Source of the DNA: Coriaria nepalensis | Lineage: Eukaryota > Streptophyta > Magnoliopsida > Cucurbitales > Coriariaceae | DNA length: 64,000 bases | Assembly (NCBI GenBank): GCA_027186245.1 | Contig: CP114495.1 | Location: 449,001 to 513,000, forward strand | Reading direction: 5' to 3' | In this document: in pieces, positions 23,281-35,768 of the stretch | Position numbering within the stretch: the first letter of the stretch is position 1 | Layout of the letters: every line of letters starts with the position of its first letter | Notes under the pieces: generated by a model | Seen by the model: the letters and a program-made list of their open reading frames with translations, nothing else | Told to the model about the DNA's origin: nothing | Databases searched by the model: none | Translations under genes and position numbers: made by a program

Positions 23281-24361
23281 GGTTTAGACCCATCACATCA
23301 GCAAACTAGCACAACCCAGTATAATCAAGAAAACTGAGATAGGATTGAGAATCACCAGCTCAAATGACCTCAAATTATTATCCTCGGATTGGACCAGGCC
23401 CATTAAACAAAACAGTCTCAATTGAATAACAGTCTGATAAATCGAGTAAACACAATTCGTTTAGAGAGTATTGTGAATGGAGGTGGTGGATCACAACTTA
23501 CCAGGGATTTATTAATTCGGAAGAATCTGTTGAATGTTTCATCTGAAATGCCCGACTTGAGATTAGCTTGCGGTATGAGAGGGAGAGGAGGTAAGTGCGC
23601 GAGAGTGTAAAAGCTCCCTTTCGCTAGTGAAGTATAGCGAAAGGAGCTATCTTGAGCAGTAGAAAAAGGTATAAGGAAGAAGGCTTTATAAGTTAAACGG
23701 TGATAGAGCTTAGAAATCTATAGATGTCTTAGAAAGCACTTTATTTTGACGGACTCGAGGTTGAAGATGATCCATGCAGTATTTCTTCGCTGTGAAAGTG
23801 TGCGTGAAGAGGAGGCTTCTTTCCGAAGTGAGGAGGTCGTCGATTTTGGTTTTCTGGGTTTAAGCTTTGCCTCTATTGTTTTGGGCTTGGGCTCTCTACT
23901 GTTTTCTTATTTGGGCCGGAACCAACAGTTACAAGATGAATGCACCAAAAAAAAAAAAAATTGTGTAAACGTTGCTAGAATTGTAATTACAAGACGGAAA
24001 AGAAATTCGTGTTAGTATTTGTTCTTCTGTTTATGGCCGTACATATCACCGTACGTATCACCCTCTACATATAATTTTCATACATTCACCTGTCGTGAAA
24101 TCCTCAGTCCACCGTAAGGTTGATCTCCCAAGTTCTCCTTCTTAAAAGTTATTCCAAATTTATTCTCATTCTCATAGTTTTGCAATCGTGGCAGAAATTA
24201 GAAAACATATGATAACACAAATTAGCTTTTAGACGACACCACCCCGTAAGAAAGGGAAAATCACATTCACACCACAAAACAACAACAAAATGTCAACAAC
24301 ACAAGTTTGAATCTTATTCGAGAAACACAAAACCATAAAACAACAAGAAAGCTTTCATCCA
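23281..24361. other. intergenic, no recognised gene
   Basis: This holds the PPR promoter and the 3' flank of the LTI65/CAP160 gene. A 14-base inverted repeat around 23613-23646 (GCTCCCTTTCGCTA ... TAGCGAAAGGAGCT) could form a small hairpin. No protein domain is seen in the short frames. Confidence 0.5.
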
Positions 24362-25958
24362 TTAGTTGCTTGATTCTTGCAGTCTTCGCTCCCCAGTGGC
24401 AGAGTCAACAAATCCCTCAACACCTTGCGAAGAACCAACAGACGGTGAAGATGTCTGAACCCCACCACCTTTACCCAACCACGACCCAACCGTATCCTTA
24501 ACCTTGTCCACCATAGCCTTGCGTGTACTATTCACATCCCCTTCCTCTGTTCGGTCGGGGCCTAACCTCTTACTCACCTCCTCTGACTCTGTCACTTTCC
24601 CCATTGATAGCTCGTCATCTACATCAGTTCTGCGCTTAGACAGAGCATCTGATATCACTTCGGACAAGGCTTTCTCCTCTTCTCCTGGCTTCAGCTTGTC
24701 GGCAAAATAGCCCTTTATCGACACCCCTTTATCTTGCCCTTTGCCATCATGATCATCACTTTCCTTTTCAGTATTACTGGTATTATAACCAGTAAGTACT
24801 TTACCCGCGCCGACAACCTTTCCATATACCGAACTCAACTTCTCTGTTACAGAGGAGGTAACGCCACCGTCCGATTGAGGGCCTTCTCCATAGCCAATCT
24901 TGGATACGACGACGTTTTTTGTTGATTTTGCTTTGTCAGCAACGACAGAGGTGGCAGCTGAGATTTTTTCGGTGTAAGTGGCCTGATTTTTCGGATTTTC
25001 ATACGCAGCAGTTGACTCAGGCAGATGGTCAGTTTGCTGATCACCATAGACGTTCATTTTGTCAAATGAGTGAAGAATGTCACTCATCCCAGCCTCAATG
25101 CTACCTGTTAAAAACGTACTTAAGTTTTCTTCTTCTTAATGTTTAAACTAATGGAACGATATTAAACCATTTTTACCTTGCCCTATCGGATCAGTGACTT
25201 TGGTCTGATAATGCCGTTGAGGACTGTTCTCCTGCGTGTTAGGATCCTCAACCAAACCAGCTGGTCCTCTCACGTTGACCTTACTACCCTCCTGACCAGG
25301 CACAGATGTGCTTCCACGTGCACTTGCTGCTGCCACCCCTGATCCATCTTCCCCTGTTACTGAATCCACTCTGCTCCGATCATGTACTACTGCGTCTGAC
25401 CTTTCAAAATTGCCCCTGGGTTGTGTATTTTCCACATTACCCGCTAGAGCATTCCTCATTGCAGCAGACTCATACACTACAAATTACAAAACCTGAGCAG
25501 TTTCTCACTTAACTCGACTATTTTAATGTGAAGAGTAGAAACTGTAGGTAAACTAGGCTTACTTGGTGCACCATGAACCTCAGGATCTACCCCTATTTCC
25601 TTATCTTCATCGTCGTCGTCTTCTTCTTCATCTAGATCGTGATAATCTGGAACTTGATCGCGATGATAATCATGATCGTCATGATGGCCGTGCTTTATGA
25701 TCGTGTCCTTGATTTTCTTCGCTTTCGCCTTCACTTTCTTCAACACCGACTTCTTCTCGTGCTGATCATGCTGTTCGTCGTCTTGATAGTTACCACCTTC
25801 TGCCACTGCACCATAGATTTCAACCAATAAACTCAGTTAAACACTAACTACAGTAATGCCTGCCGAGACAGAGACTTACCCTGCCGGAGTCCGACATTCT
25901 TTGGGTCGTGATCATAATCCGGTACTCCACGATGGTGCGCCGGTGCTTGTGAATCCAT
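24362..25958 (-). CDS. LTI65: CAP160 / low-temperature-induced 65 kDa-like protein
   Basis: This is a hydrophilic stress protein of the LTI65/RD29B and CAP160 family, induced by cold, drought and ABA. Exons 25880-25958, 25563-25805, 25177-25476 and 24362-25104 give 454 residues. It has a His/Asp-rich N-terminal part (IIKHGHHDDHDYHRD, then an acidic EEEDDDDEDKE run). The CAP160-type motifs follow: PEVHGAPS, DPTG-like DPIGQG, the ATYTEKISAATSVVADKAKS block, and the repeated GVSIKGYFADKLKPGEEEKALSEVIS segment. There are few hydrophobic residues and it is probably disordered. The first ATG at 25958 gives MDSQAPAHHRGVPDYDHDP. Its promoter carries a cluster of ABRE and DRE cores, as expected for this family. 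It is divergent from SHOC1. I recall At5g52300 (LTI65) and At4g25580 (CAP160) as counterparts. Confidence 0.9.
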
Positions 25959-26045
25959 CGTTTCAGATCGCAACCTTCTTTTGAAGTGTTTACTTCGAAA
26001 TTTTGAATGATTGATTCTAGAAGATAAAAGAAATCTGAATGGTTG

Positions 26046-26270
26046 TTATATAATGTGTATCGACGTGAAAGAGTTTTTGCCACCTTTGCATGGTTCTGTC
26101 GGTTTGCTTACGCGACACGTGTGAAAAACAACCCGTCTGTTTGTCGGACACGTAGACACGTGTCTGTGGAAACGTGGCAATAAGGCCGTGGAGCAGTTTT
26201 ATGTTATGGATAATCATCACAATCTTGCTGCTCTTATTAGAAAATGCTAGTCGTTGACTTGCTGACGTGT
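26046..26270 (-). promoter_or_regulatory. LTI65 promoter: TATA, DRE/CRT and ABRE cluster
   Basis: A TATATAA box lies at about 26046-26052. Upstream of it, on the gene's strand, ACCGAC (DRE/CRT core, bound by CBF/DREB factors) is at 26098-26103. ACGT-type ABRE or G-box cores follow at 26115-26122 (ACACGTGT), 26147-26155 (GACACGTAG), 26155-26164 (GACACGTGTC), 26171-26178 (AACGTGGC) and 26264-26270 (GACGTGT). A DRE plus several ABREs is the known layout of RD29-type promoters bound by DREB and AREB/ABF factors. Expression under drought, ABA and cold is inferred. Confidence 0.75.
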
Positions 26271-26565
26271 TACGACCGTAACTGAGAAGGGTCCCACACA
26301 CTTCAATCATATGATAATGATTTGGATAAAAGATAAAATTTGCGTGGTGACCAGGATCAATAGTGTTTCGACACTTTTCGTCCCAATCCCTTATCCCCCG
26401 TCCCAATCGACCGGTAAATAGGCGAAGTAGTGTTGGGCCGAAATAAAGGTGAAGTAGAAATAGCCCAACAATCCATTGGCTTGGGTTCAGGTGACAGAAA
26501 GAAAAGGCGCGCATTTCGCCCATTTGGTGCAACTTAGCATGGATTTCGTACCTATATATTTTGAA

Positions 26566-26573
26566 GCGCCAAA
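26566..26573 (-). promoter_or_regulatory. E2F-type site upstream of SHOC1
   Basis: GCGCCAAA is the reverse complement of TTTGGCGC, which fits the plant E2F consensus TTTSSCGC. It lies 79 bases before the SHOC1 ATG and could give S-phase or premeiotic expression. Function is inferred from position only. Confidence 0.5.
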
Positions 26574-26651
26574 TTCAATTTTCCATTTCCGTTGCTAGTT
26601 CGTTGTCTCTCCCTCACTTCTCTCCCTCGCAGACTTTCACTGTTGCTGAAA

Positions 26652-29600
26652 ATGCGAACTCGCTTCCTCAACATCGACTACTTTAATCCGTCTCCAAGTC
26701 TAAATCTAGAAACCGTCGGCTTCAACTGCCTCCGTCCAGTACCTCAGTTCCCTTCGGATCCGAATCCATTCTGCGTTTTCGATGAAGTCCTCCGCTTCGA
26801 TCCAATCCCCGGAATCTCTCTCCAAATTGAGAAGTTACCGATCGATTCTGCTCTCTCAAAATTCTACTCAGACGTTATTCCTCATAAAATCGGCACTGCA
26901 AATGGAGAAGTTACCGATGATGATTTTGAAGAGCGGAGGAGTTTCGGCTCTGGAAATGTTCAGACTCGAGGATTGGAGGTAAAATTTTAGCTTAGTTTTA
27001 GACGATTTGACTTGTATTTCAGCTTCTATCTCGATCGCACTGTTATTTAGTGGATGAAATGTTTTTGTTGGGAAATTGTAAACACAGAAAGTGTTACGTG
27101 AAGCTACGACGAGTTTGATTGAGTTGAATGTACGTTGGTTGCTTGTTGTGAGTGACGCCAGTCATAATCTTCAAGCTTTCCTTATTTCTACTGTGTTTGG
27201 ATGAGTATTCTGTTTGTCTTCAGGAACCCTTAATAGTTGAAGATTACGAGTAATTTGTTTATTTGAATTCTTATTGTGGTGCATATTTCTGGAATTTGAA
27301 AGGGAGATTCCAAATTTCTTTATGAAGAGCTGGAAGAAAAAACTCAGAGGACGTTTGGATCTGAAACGTCCGAAAGTGAAGATCTAAAAGTATGATTATG
27401 GCTTTCTTGAACTAAACTAATTATTGTTTTGTATCCTGTCACTTCGAGATCTTCTTGAAAGGCTAACTTGTGTTCTGGCTGAAGGACAATGTGACTGCAG
27501 TTAACATTTGGGACATACGCAGATACGAAGTAATTCAATTTGAAACACCAGAGCTAGATGTATGAATGATTTTTTCTCGCACATTCATTTTTTATTAATT
27601 TGTTCTATAGAAAGTAATTATCTGTAATTGTTTTATTTTGTAGGAAAATGTTTTCACTTTTGATAAAGAGGAGATGCAAATTCTAACTGAACTCCCGGAG
27701 GTTAAAGTAGATATGGTAATTTGAGTTTCTATGTGCATATTCTCTTAATTTAATTTTTCTAGTGAAGATTCTTTAGCATGATAATAATTTTGTGCCCCAG
27801 GAAATTTTTGACGAGGGGCTTACTTCCCAGTGTGCTTCTGAGGTTGTTGAATCAGTTTATTCAGTTGAAGGCATTAATTCAGGATACCTCGCAGACCAAA
27901 AGGCCTCCATTTCTGAAGATGATTCTAATCAGTGCCAAATGCAATGTCCTCAAACATTTTCTTCTTTTGAAGTGGATGAGATATGTCTTGAAACTGTGAC
28001 ATGCCTGTCTACTGAGAATGTGCTTCTTTCATTTCTTGAAACCATGGAATCCCGAAACTGGATGCAAAATGCTGAGTTGTATATTGATATTAAGGAACTT
28101 TTAGGCTCTGTCAAGCATAACATCGAAGAGTTTCTGTCCGATAATTGTCTGACAAGGATGTGTTTGGATTTGGAGCTGTCACCCCCCGATTTATTCCAAG
28201 GAGTGAACTTGGTAAGACTATTGGAAGCTTTCGAAAGTCAAGGAATCTTTGCATCTCAAGGTACTGATGATTTGTCCATGAACCCAGTTATGTTTGAAGA
28301 GTTTCAGATGGTGGATATATATGCTAGTCAAGTCTTTGAATCCCTTTTTGATGCACAAACATCAGCCAGGATAGAAATGAGCGACTGTATGTTCAGTGAA
28401 AACATGAATTTTAAGAATTTCAATGAATTGGTCATTGGTCCTGAGCTCATCTTGGTAGATGACATATTCAAATCATTACCTGTACCTATTATATCTGATG
28501 AGGGAAAGATACTGTCGCTGTTTGTGATAATAGAAGAAGTATTAACTAACTTAAAGGTACGTTCTCTCTTCGCATCTGATGGAATATACTTGGATTGGCA
28601 TCTCTTCGAGGAAGATCAGTGCAACTCTAAGATGTATTCTTCATATCAGAGATTGTGGGAGGGAATTTATCCTCAGTGCATAGATATTGCTCACGAGTCT
28701 TTTGGGAAGGGAAGCTCATTTTACGACTGTGTGTTCTATGATGATACTGTCACTGAACCTATCACAGGAGAAAGTGGTGAATTGAAGGAGTTCATTTCTG
28801 ATAGTACTAGTGTGCTAACTGGTCAAACAGAAGTTGCCGCAAGTAAATGGTTGAATGTTGGATATTCACAACAAGAAAATCATGAGCTAGTATCTGTAGA
28901 AAATATTGAGAGGGCTCCATTACAGTTCAAGTCCATGTCACAATTCAATGATCTTGATTTTTTCTTAAATACTCGGAAAGCTACTATGGGTGGGACTCAT
29001 GGGGAATCAGTACACGATGGGGTTGATACTAGCGTTTCACTTCCAAAAGTCACATGTGGTGACTCTATGGTTGCAAATAAAATAATGATAATAGTAAGTC
29101 CACGTTATTAATTCGCTCTTTATTTCTTCATCATCATCCTAATTGGTTATTTCTGTTTAATGTCATTGTCATTATTTAGTACACATACTGTCCACTATCT
29201 TATTGCTGGAAAATGTAAATCTATTCAACTTACTAACTCTGGATGCATCTCAGGAAGGGGACTCCTGTTTTGTTCGACCTCCGGAAGAGAATATGAATGC
29301 CCAGAAATCGGAGAAACTGTCGAACCTTTTACCTGTTACAGAAAAGTATAATGTGGAAACTATAATGGCTGCAGCTGAAGGAGAAGCTTGCCGTAGGCCT
29401 CTTCCTGTATCTTCAGCACCACATGCAGTAAAATCTGAGCATAGTGACCCACATATGATCTCGTTTGAAGAAACAGTCATTGTTGTGAACACCAAAAATT
29501 TTGAAAAGGAAATGATTGTATCAAGAAGAAGTTCCTACCAAAAGATTCTGGCATTGGAGAAAGAGGGAGCACAAATTATAGAACGTGATTCAGATTTGTC

Positions 29601-31820
29601 TGTGGATCTTGTACTCAGTTCCTCCATTTGCTTGGTGTGGTACGACTGTAGAAATATCGGAAGGAAATCAAGCACGATGGATGAGGCTTCTTCGTGCTTA
29701 CCTTTGTGCCTAGAGAATGTTGCAACCGATGTTTTGACATCGCTGAGTTTTACTTTCAGTGGCTGCTTTCTGGTAATTTGCAGACCCTTAAGGTTAAAAC
29801 TAAGGATATTTAGTAGTTATCATTACTTGACATATGAAAAGTGGACAAAAAAAAATATCGGGCTTAATTCATGATGAACTAATATACTAAAGTTGCTTTT
29901 GTTTGGAGTTTCTAACCGACTACTGCTGATTATACAGAGAACTCTTTCAAATTCTATTGCTATTTTCTCTTGCCTACAGGTTTTTGAGGGAGAAACCAGT
30001 TTCCTTTCCACTGTAATGGAATCCTCAGATGGATTTTATGCCGCTGCAGCAAGCCTGGGGATTGATTTGCAGCTCTTTTGCTCATACTCACCTGAGCTAA
30101 CCGATCAAATCATTTTGAAATGCCTCAGATACGCTACCAAGTTGACTAGGGGAGTGTATCCCAAAATGTCCGAATCAGAAACCCTTGCCGAATCATTTCT
30201 TAGCAAATTTCCTTCGGTCAATCCTTTGACAGTTCATGGAATAGTGTCTTCCAGTGGCAATCTTATCAAATTTTTTGAATGGTCAAATGAGGGCAGGCTC
30301 CATGCAGTTGAAAGGTATCGCGTTCCTGAAGAGAGCATCTCTCTGTTTAGTTGTTTATGCAAATATGGCGAGCAAGAGGCCTCTAAATCCATAATGACAG
30401 ACTGCTCCTCTTCAGTATCTTCTGGTCCTGACTCAGAGAGGTGTCGATTCAGTTTTAGTTCTGAACGGAAAAGAGTGAAGCATCTTCATACTTCTCAGAA
30501 CAAGGATAACAAGATAGATTTGTTGCATTTTGATCCAATGAAGCCATCCGTTGAAGGTTTCCTGTATCCTTCAACAGTGTCCAACCCAAATGATTCGTGC
30601 ATGCTTAGAGATGCTGACATATATGATCCATTCAGAAAGGATAGATCACCTATGGATGACTTGCTTGTGCAGAAACAGGAGTTGGAAGCATTTGATGCTG
30701 CTATCATGATGGATCCTGCTAGGGTCTCCAAGCAACGTGCAACTTGGATCTCAAAAGGTCCTGAGATATCAGATGAACTAAAAAAGCCTCGTGTATCTTT
30801 ATATGAGAAAATGTTGGGTAAAAATAAGGAAGGAGATACATCAATGAAGAAGATATTAAAATGGAATAACTCAGGTAATGCTGAAAATCAAAATCAGGAC
30901 CTTACTGGTGAAGTTATTGATCTGACTCATAAACCTACCTTGAGGGAGGATCTTTTTTCTTTTTCCAACTCCATGGATTTCCTGACTTCGATGCCTGATA
31001 TTGGAAACGATTCATCAATAAAATCCAAAACAGCAAGAAGATTACCTTTTGAAAAAAGTAGCTACCCAATTGCTCAAACAGCTGCAAAAATCAACTTAGA
31101 TTCAGATATCTGGAATTCTGATAAAGAGCGCAGACAAAGTTCCCGAGGATCAAATGAAGGTTATCCAGATTCAAATATCAGAAACTTTGTTTTTCCTTCC
31201 AAGTACCAAGAAAGACTCTCAGAGGAGGGTTCAATACAGAGATCTTCTGGAAATTCAGAAGGGCTCCACCTGCCAGAGAAGGAGCTACCATATTCAACGC
31301 CACTTTCAAATGCCCTCCGATCTGACCATCTTCAAGAGAACTCACCCTGGACAATGGAGTTTCTGAACAAAATCAAGGAAAGGAGCAGAAAGCGTCGGCA
31401 GTCCCTTCCTTGTAACCCATCTGTCCCCTCTCCTGACTATCCAAGTCACGCATCAAAAGTTGCCAAGAGAAGAAGTCCCTCTATTCTTGAATTTTTCAAG
31501 TACCAGAGCGGCAGCACTATGAGAAAGAGACCAGAACAAAAGAGGCAGAAGAAATCAATAAAATCATCATCTCCAACAGAGAATGAAATAAGTGCAAGTA
31601 CTATGCATCCTACATGGACACCTATTGATAAAAGATCAAGACAGGTGTGTGAAAACTCAGTTCTCTAATTATTGTTAAGTCTGTTATGGTTCATTACAGC
31701 TTTTCACTTGATCAATTCCAGGCTCTATCTTTTGCAATGAATGGGAGTGGAAGTCAGACTAAGCTGGTCTGGAGTGATGGAAATTACAGTACAAGCAGGA
31801 GTTCCTCGGAGTCTCGGTAA
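26652..31820 (+). CDS. SHOC1: SHOC1 (shortage in chiasmata 1), XPF-like meiotic crossover protein
   Basis: SHOC1, the plant Zip2 counterpart, works with PTD to stabilise recombination intermediates and promote class I crossovers in meiosis. Eight exons (26652-26978, 27303-27389, 27485-27559, 27644-27715, 27801-29093, 29254-29772, 29980-31644, 31722-31820) join to 1378 residues, somewhat shorter than the roughly 1590 I recall for Arabidopsis. The N-terminus MRTRFLNIDYFNPSPS is diagnostic. A degenerate XPF-nuclease-like fold is expected across exons 6 and 7 (LALEKEGAQIIERDSDLSVD onward) and lacks the catalytic ERKxxxD motif. A helix-hairpin-helix part follows at about residues 855-915 (LSKFPSVNPLTVHGIVSS). 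The C-terminus is Ser/Lys-rich and looks disordered. The ATG is 693 bp from that of LTI65 on the other strand. Exon 5 is unusually long (431 codons). Confidence 0.9.
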
Positions 31821-32368
31821 TGAATGACTGGAAGGGACAGGGTTAATATATACTGGATAATGTGAATCAAGTGAGGTGATTTTTACTTCGATCATAAATT
31901 TTTATTTTTAGATAAAAGGAAAACAGGGGTAAAAAAAAAAAAGGGTCCAACAATATAATACCTTAGTGTTAATAATCATATGCTAATCTTGGATAAATGA
32001 GAGCAGCTCAGCCAGCGGTGGACTTACTCCGACTGGTATGGACATGACATTTTTATCACAAGCTTGCTAGGAGCATAAACATATCTTTGGCGTTAAAAGT
32101 AAGCTACATCTTTTCTTTATTCTCGGCATTCAAGGAATTTGATACTCAACCAAACACATTGATAAGTTTTAGTTCTCACATGTGGCGTCCTTAAAACTGA
32201 AATCTGAGCAATATGCACCGGGAACGAAAGTTTCTTGACAAAGAATTATATACTTTGCATGTAAATTTTCATCATAAGGATTACATTAGGTTTGCTTCCC
32301 AAGAATTCAACATTTCTGCTGCTTCACTCACAAATAATTTGGCTGTGAAAGAGCAAGAACAGTACGCC
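31821..32368. other. intergenic between converging genes
   Basis: This holds the 3' flanks of SHOC1 and of the C2/coiled-coil gene. No separate gene is seen. Confidence 0.5.
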
Positions 32369-35300
32369 CTAGTTCTTCCTACAATTTTTCAGATTACGTA
32401 CAGTCATTACAAGCTGTTGCCTTTCACCTTCCACCTCTGCAAATTTTAGACTTATTTCTGAATATCTTTCTTCCATTTCTTTCAATTCCCCTTCCATAAC
32501 TTTGTTCCTTTCCTTCAGAGAAGATACTTCAGTCAGGAGGTCAGTATTATTGTTCTCACTGCTCGTGTAGGAAGTGGACATTTCCATTTTCCTGTGTGAG
32601 AAAGTTTCTACTTTCCTGCAAATTGAAAGTCGAGAGATAAAATATCCATACATAGTTAACAGACTAAACAAAAAAGTAAATAAATGAAGCACTTCATGGA
32701 TGAAAGGAATGATAAACTTGGAATTTCTCGGTTGAATAATCTTACCTTTCGAGTAATTTGATCTTATTATGTAATTCCTTTTCCTTTGCTAGAAATGAAG
32801 TTGTTGTGTTTTCCTGAGCAGCCTCCTTCAGCTGTATTTCTTCCTTCAGATGTGATAATATTGTTAAGAAAGTAATCTACGATGAATGAAAAAAGTGTTC
32901 ACTCATGCATGTTTATTTCGTTAAGCAGCATGTGCATTTGGAGTGTAACCCATGTAATTAGTAGTGAGTTAGACAGTTACCTCGAACAATTTTATTCTCT
33001 CATGTAAAGCTGCATGCTCTTGATTCTGCATATCATCCCTTAATTGAGATCCCTGTTTGCTTGAATTTTCTTTCTTCATTTTTAAGTCTTTACATTGGAT
33101 TCTAAGGTCTTCCACTTCTGAAAGCAGATTAGTAATCGCCATATCCTTCTGATCTTTTAAAGATATCATATTGATTAGTTCTTGCCTTGCCTTTTCTGCC
33201 TCTTTATTTGAAGAATCGACTTTTTTCTCCAGATTATCCCTTTCACTGTTCCATCTTTCTGCCAATGTGGATGTTTCATCAGGTACAGAGTTAAGCTTTT
33301 CATGATTTTCTATATCTTCTAGTTGCTTGGACTTGGAATCAAGCTCCCTTGCCATCTGTTCTATTTGTTTGGCTTTTGAGTTCAATTGGTATGAAAGCTC
33401 TTGGATTTTTGCTTCACTCTGATCTTGAATTAGACCGAGCCTCTCGTTGAACTTTTGTAGCTTTTCTTCTACAACTCTTTTCTGCAGACGCAAATCATCG
33501 GCTTCTGCAACTGCTTGCATGGTTGTCTTCTCATTATCATCAAACTTGGATGACATTTCAACAGAAAGCTTCTTAAATTCATCTTGAAGACATTCAATGG
33601 TGACAGCATTCTTCCACCTTGTATTCCTCAAGGCCTCCTCTGCTCTGATTGCTCTCTCTTCCTGTTCAGCTTTAGCATGTTTCACGGCATCAAGATCATT
33701 TTCAAACCCCTGTGCTTGTTCCTCCAACTCTTTCTCCAAACCCTGTACTTGACTTTCAAGTTCATTGATGGAGGTCAACGATTCGGAGAATTCCTCTGCT
33801 TGCTTTTTGATTTTTCCTTCTAATCTCTCCACCTGGGATTCAAGTTCTTTTATAACAGCCAACGAATTAGAGCATTCTTTTTTGTTAATCATCTCATGAA
33901 TCTTGTATTCCTCTAGCTTCTTAGAGATGTCATCATTTTCCTTCTTTAACAGCTCATTGTCCAATTCTAGCTGACTTATATACATTTCAAGCTCCTCCTG
34001 CTGCTTGGTGTTGGTATTCATTTCATCATTTAAGTCTGTGATCTTTTGTTTTAAACTGTCAACTTCCTTAATGTCATCCCCACCATGAAGATGGTCTTGG
34101 TTTTCTGCAACATTCTTCCATGTCTCCATATCTCTTGAAAGATCTGCTATAACCTTATTTTTAATCTCAACCATTTCCTCGAGATCTCTCACAGCAAGAA
34201 TCAGCTCAGAGTTTGACTCGTGCGTTTTCTGCAGTTGCAACTGAAGATCATTTCTTAGTTCCTTTTCATGGTTAAGCTCCTCCCTCATATCTTCCAACCG
34301 GCTTCTGGCATCCCTAACCTCGGACTGCATTTTTGAATCTTCTTCCTCATCTTTGCATTTCTTCAAGAACTTGAGCTGTTTGCATTCTATCCGAAGTGCG
34401 TCTCTCTCCTCTGTAAGGTTAATAATTTGTCTTGATAGATTCTGTCCTTGTTTTGTCTCCTTTGCAACTTGTTTCCGTAGAGTCTGTAAGTCTAGTTCTG
34501 ATACTTCTACCTGCCTTGTTAGCAAAGCATTTTCATTCTTAAGTTTCTCAATGGAATCATTCTGAAACTTTTGGGATCTATCTCTTGAAGGGTTGTCTTC
34601 AGGGCTGTTTATCGAGTCAGCAAAGCTACCATCTGAAACCGAACCCAGTGACCAATCTGTATTTGTTCTCCTGTGGGCATTACTTTTTGTGGCATTTCCG
34701 TTTACCATTCCCTTCTTAGGCATGGAGTTTTGTCTGGCAGTAGATCCTCCGTTTTGTTCGGCATTGTCCGATGAGCTTCTATTTAGGTGCCCTTGCTGTG
34801 AAATATTAACCGATATAATCCCATCACACATATACTGAAGTTAGTGGAAAGCAATTTCAGGTAGGCATATAAAAAGAGGCCTTACTTCAAAATTATGGTT
34901 TCCATCTGAACTGGAAAAGCTCAGTTGGCTGTTAAAGCTTCTGTCATGGTTATGTAGAGTTGGGGTTCCATTAGCTTCTCCATCTCTGACATCAGAACCC
35001 AGTCTTTTGTAAATTTAAGCAGACAGGACTGAAATAATAAGTGAAGTTCATTAACGTTGTTTTGTTCACCTTTGGTCAGTATCCCCATCTATCCTCTGAA
35101 TTGTCACCTGCTTCCATATAACTTAAGATGTGAGAAATATTTTTGTATGAAGTTCGAGAGAGAGAGATGTGTGTGAGAGAGAGAGAGAGACGTGTAAAAT
35201 TGCACCGGAGTTTGCAAACTTAAGGGGTAGGGAGACTGTTATGGGTTCAGTTTCTGCCTCGAAGTCTGAAAAATCAATGGAAGCTTCTCCAAGGAAACCA

Positions 35301-35768
35301 GATTTGGATGATCCCTGTGTTAAACCCATAAAACAGTTTGTCTGAAACGAAGAAAAACAGGGTAAAAACAAAAACAAAAAATTTCAGACAATGACTTACA
35401 GTAGAGACAACGAAATGGTAGATTTTCTCATTAATCTTTCCTGTTTTTGCTTCTCTAACGAGTCTAACTGTTTCATAGACAGGATTTTGCCAAACACAGG
35501 TGCCATCCTCAATTGCAGCTTTCTCCAGTTTCACCGTTGGCTTTCCTACATCATCTGGCACCAGAGATATCATCAAAGCCGATTTCTTCAGCTTTGGCAC
35601 CTGAAAAAATAACCAGTTAAAAAGATACAAATCAAAGGTCAGATCTTTCCTCACTTTGCCTTTACATTCACGTCCAAAAAAAAAAAAAGATAAAAATACC
35701 TCTGTTGCCTGGAACTGTAAACTGAAGACAGCTTTGATCTTGTTCTTTTTGCTCCATGACTTAAACAT
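32369..35768 (-). CDS. NT-C2 domain and long coiled-coil protein (myosin-heavy-chain-related)
   Basis: Eight exons (35700-35768, 35400-35600, 35192-35314, 35070-35107, 34886-35003, 32981-34795, 32746-32876, 32369-32615) give 913 residues. Residues 1 to about 135 form an EEIG1/EHBP1-type N-terminal C2 domain (starting MFKSWSKKNKIKAVFSLQFQ), which in this family can bind membranes. A Ser/Asn-rich linker follows. From about residue 245 to the end there is almost unbroken heptad-rich coiled coil (for example LTRQVEVSELDLQTLRKQV), so the protein is probably a dimeric tether or scaffold. The myosin label in databases reflects only the coiled coil; no motor domain is present. Related plant proteins include the RPG family involved in polar growth of infection threads. 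I recall At5g52280 at the matching place next to SHOC1. Confidence 0.87.

Noticed and set aside
24307..25146. Plus-strand open frames opposite LTI65
   Set aside because: They are shadows of the hydrophilic LTI65 exons; splice sites and composition support only the minus strand.
26017..26532. 171-codon minus-strand frame across the LTI65 promoter
   Set aside because: It spans the ABRE cluster and TATA box and overlaps the LTI65 leader; no family resemblance.
32369..35768. Myosin motor protein
   Set aside because: Only coiled coil and an N-terminal C2 domain are present; no P-loop or motor motifs.
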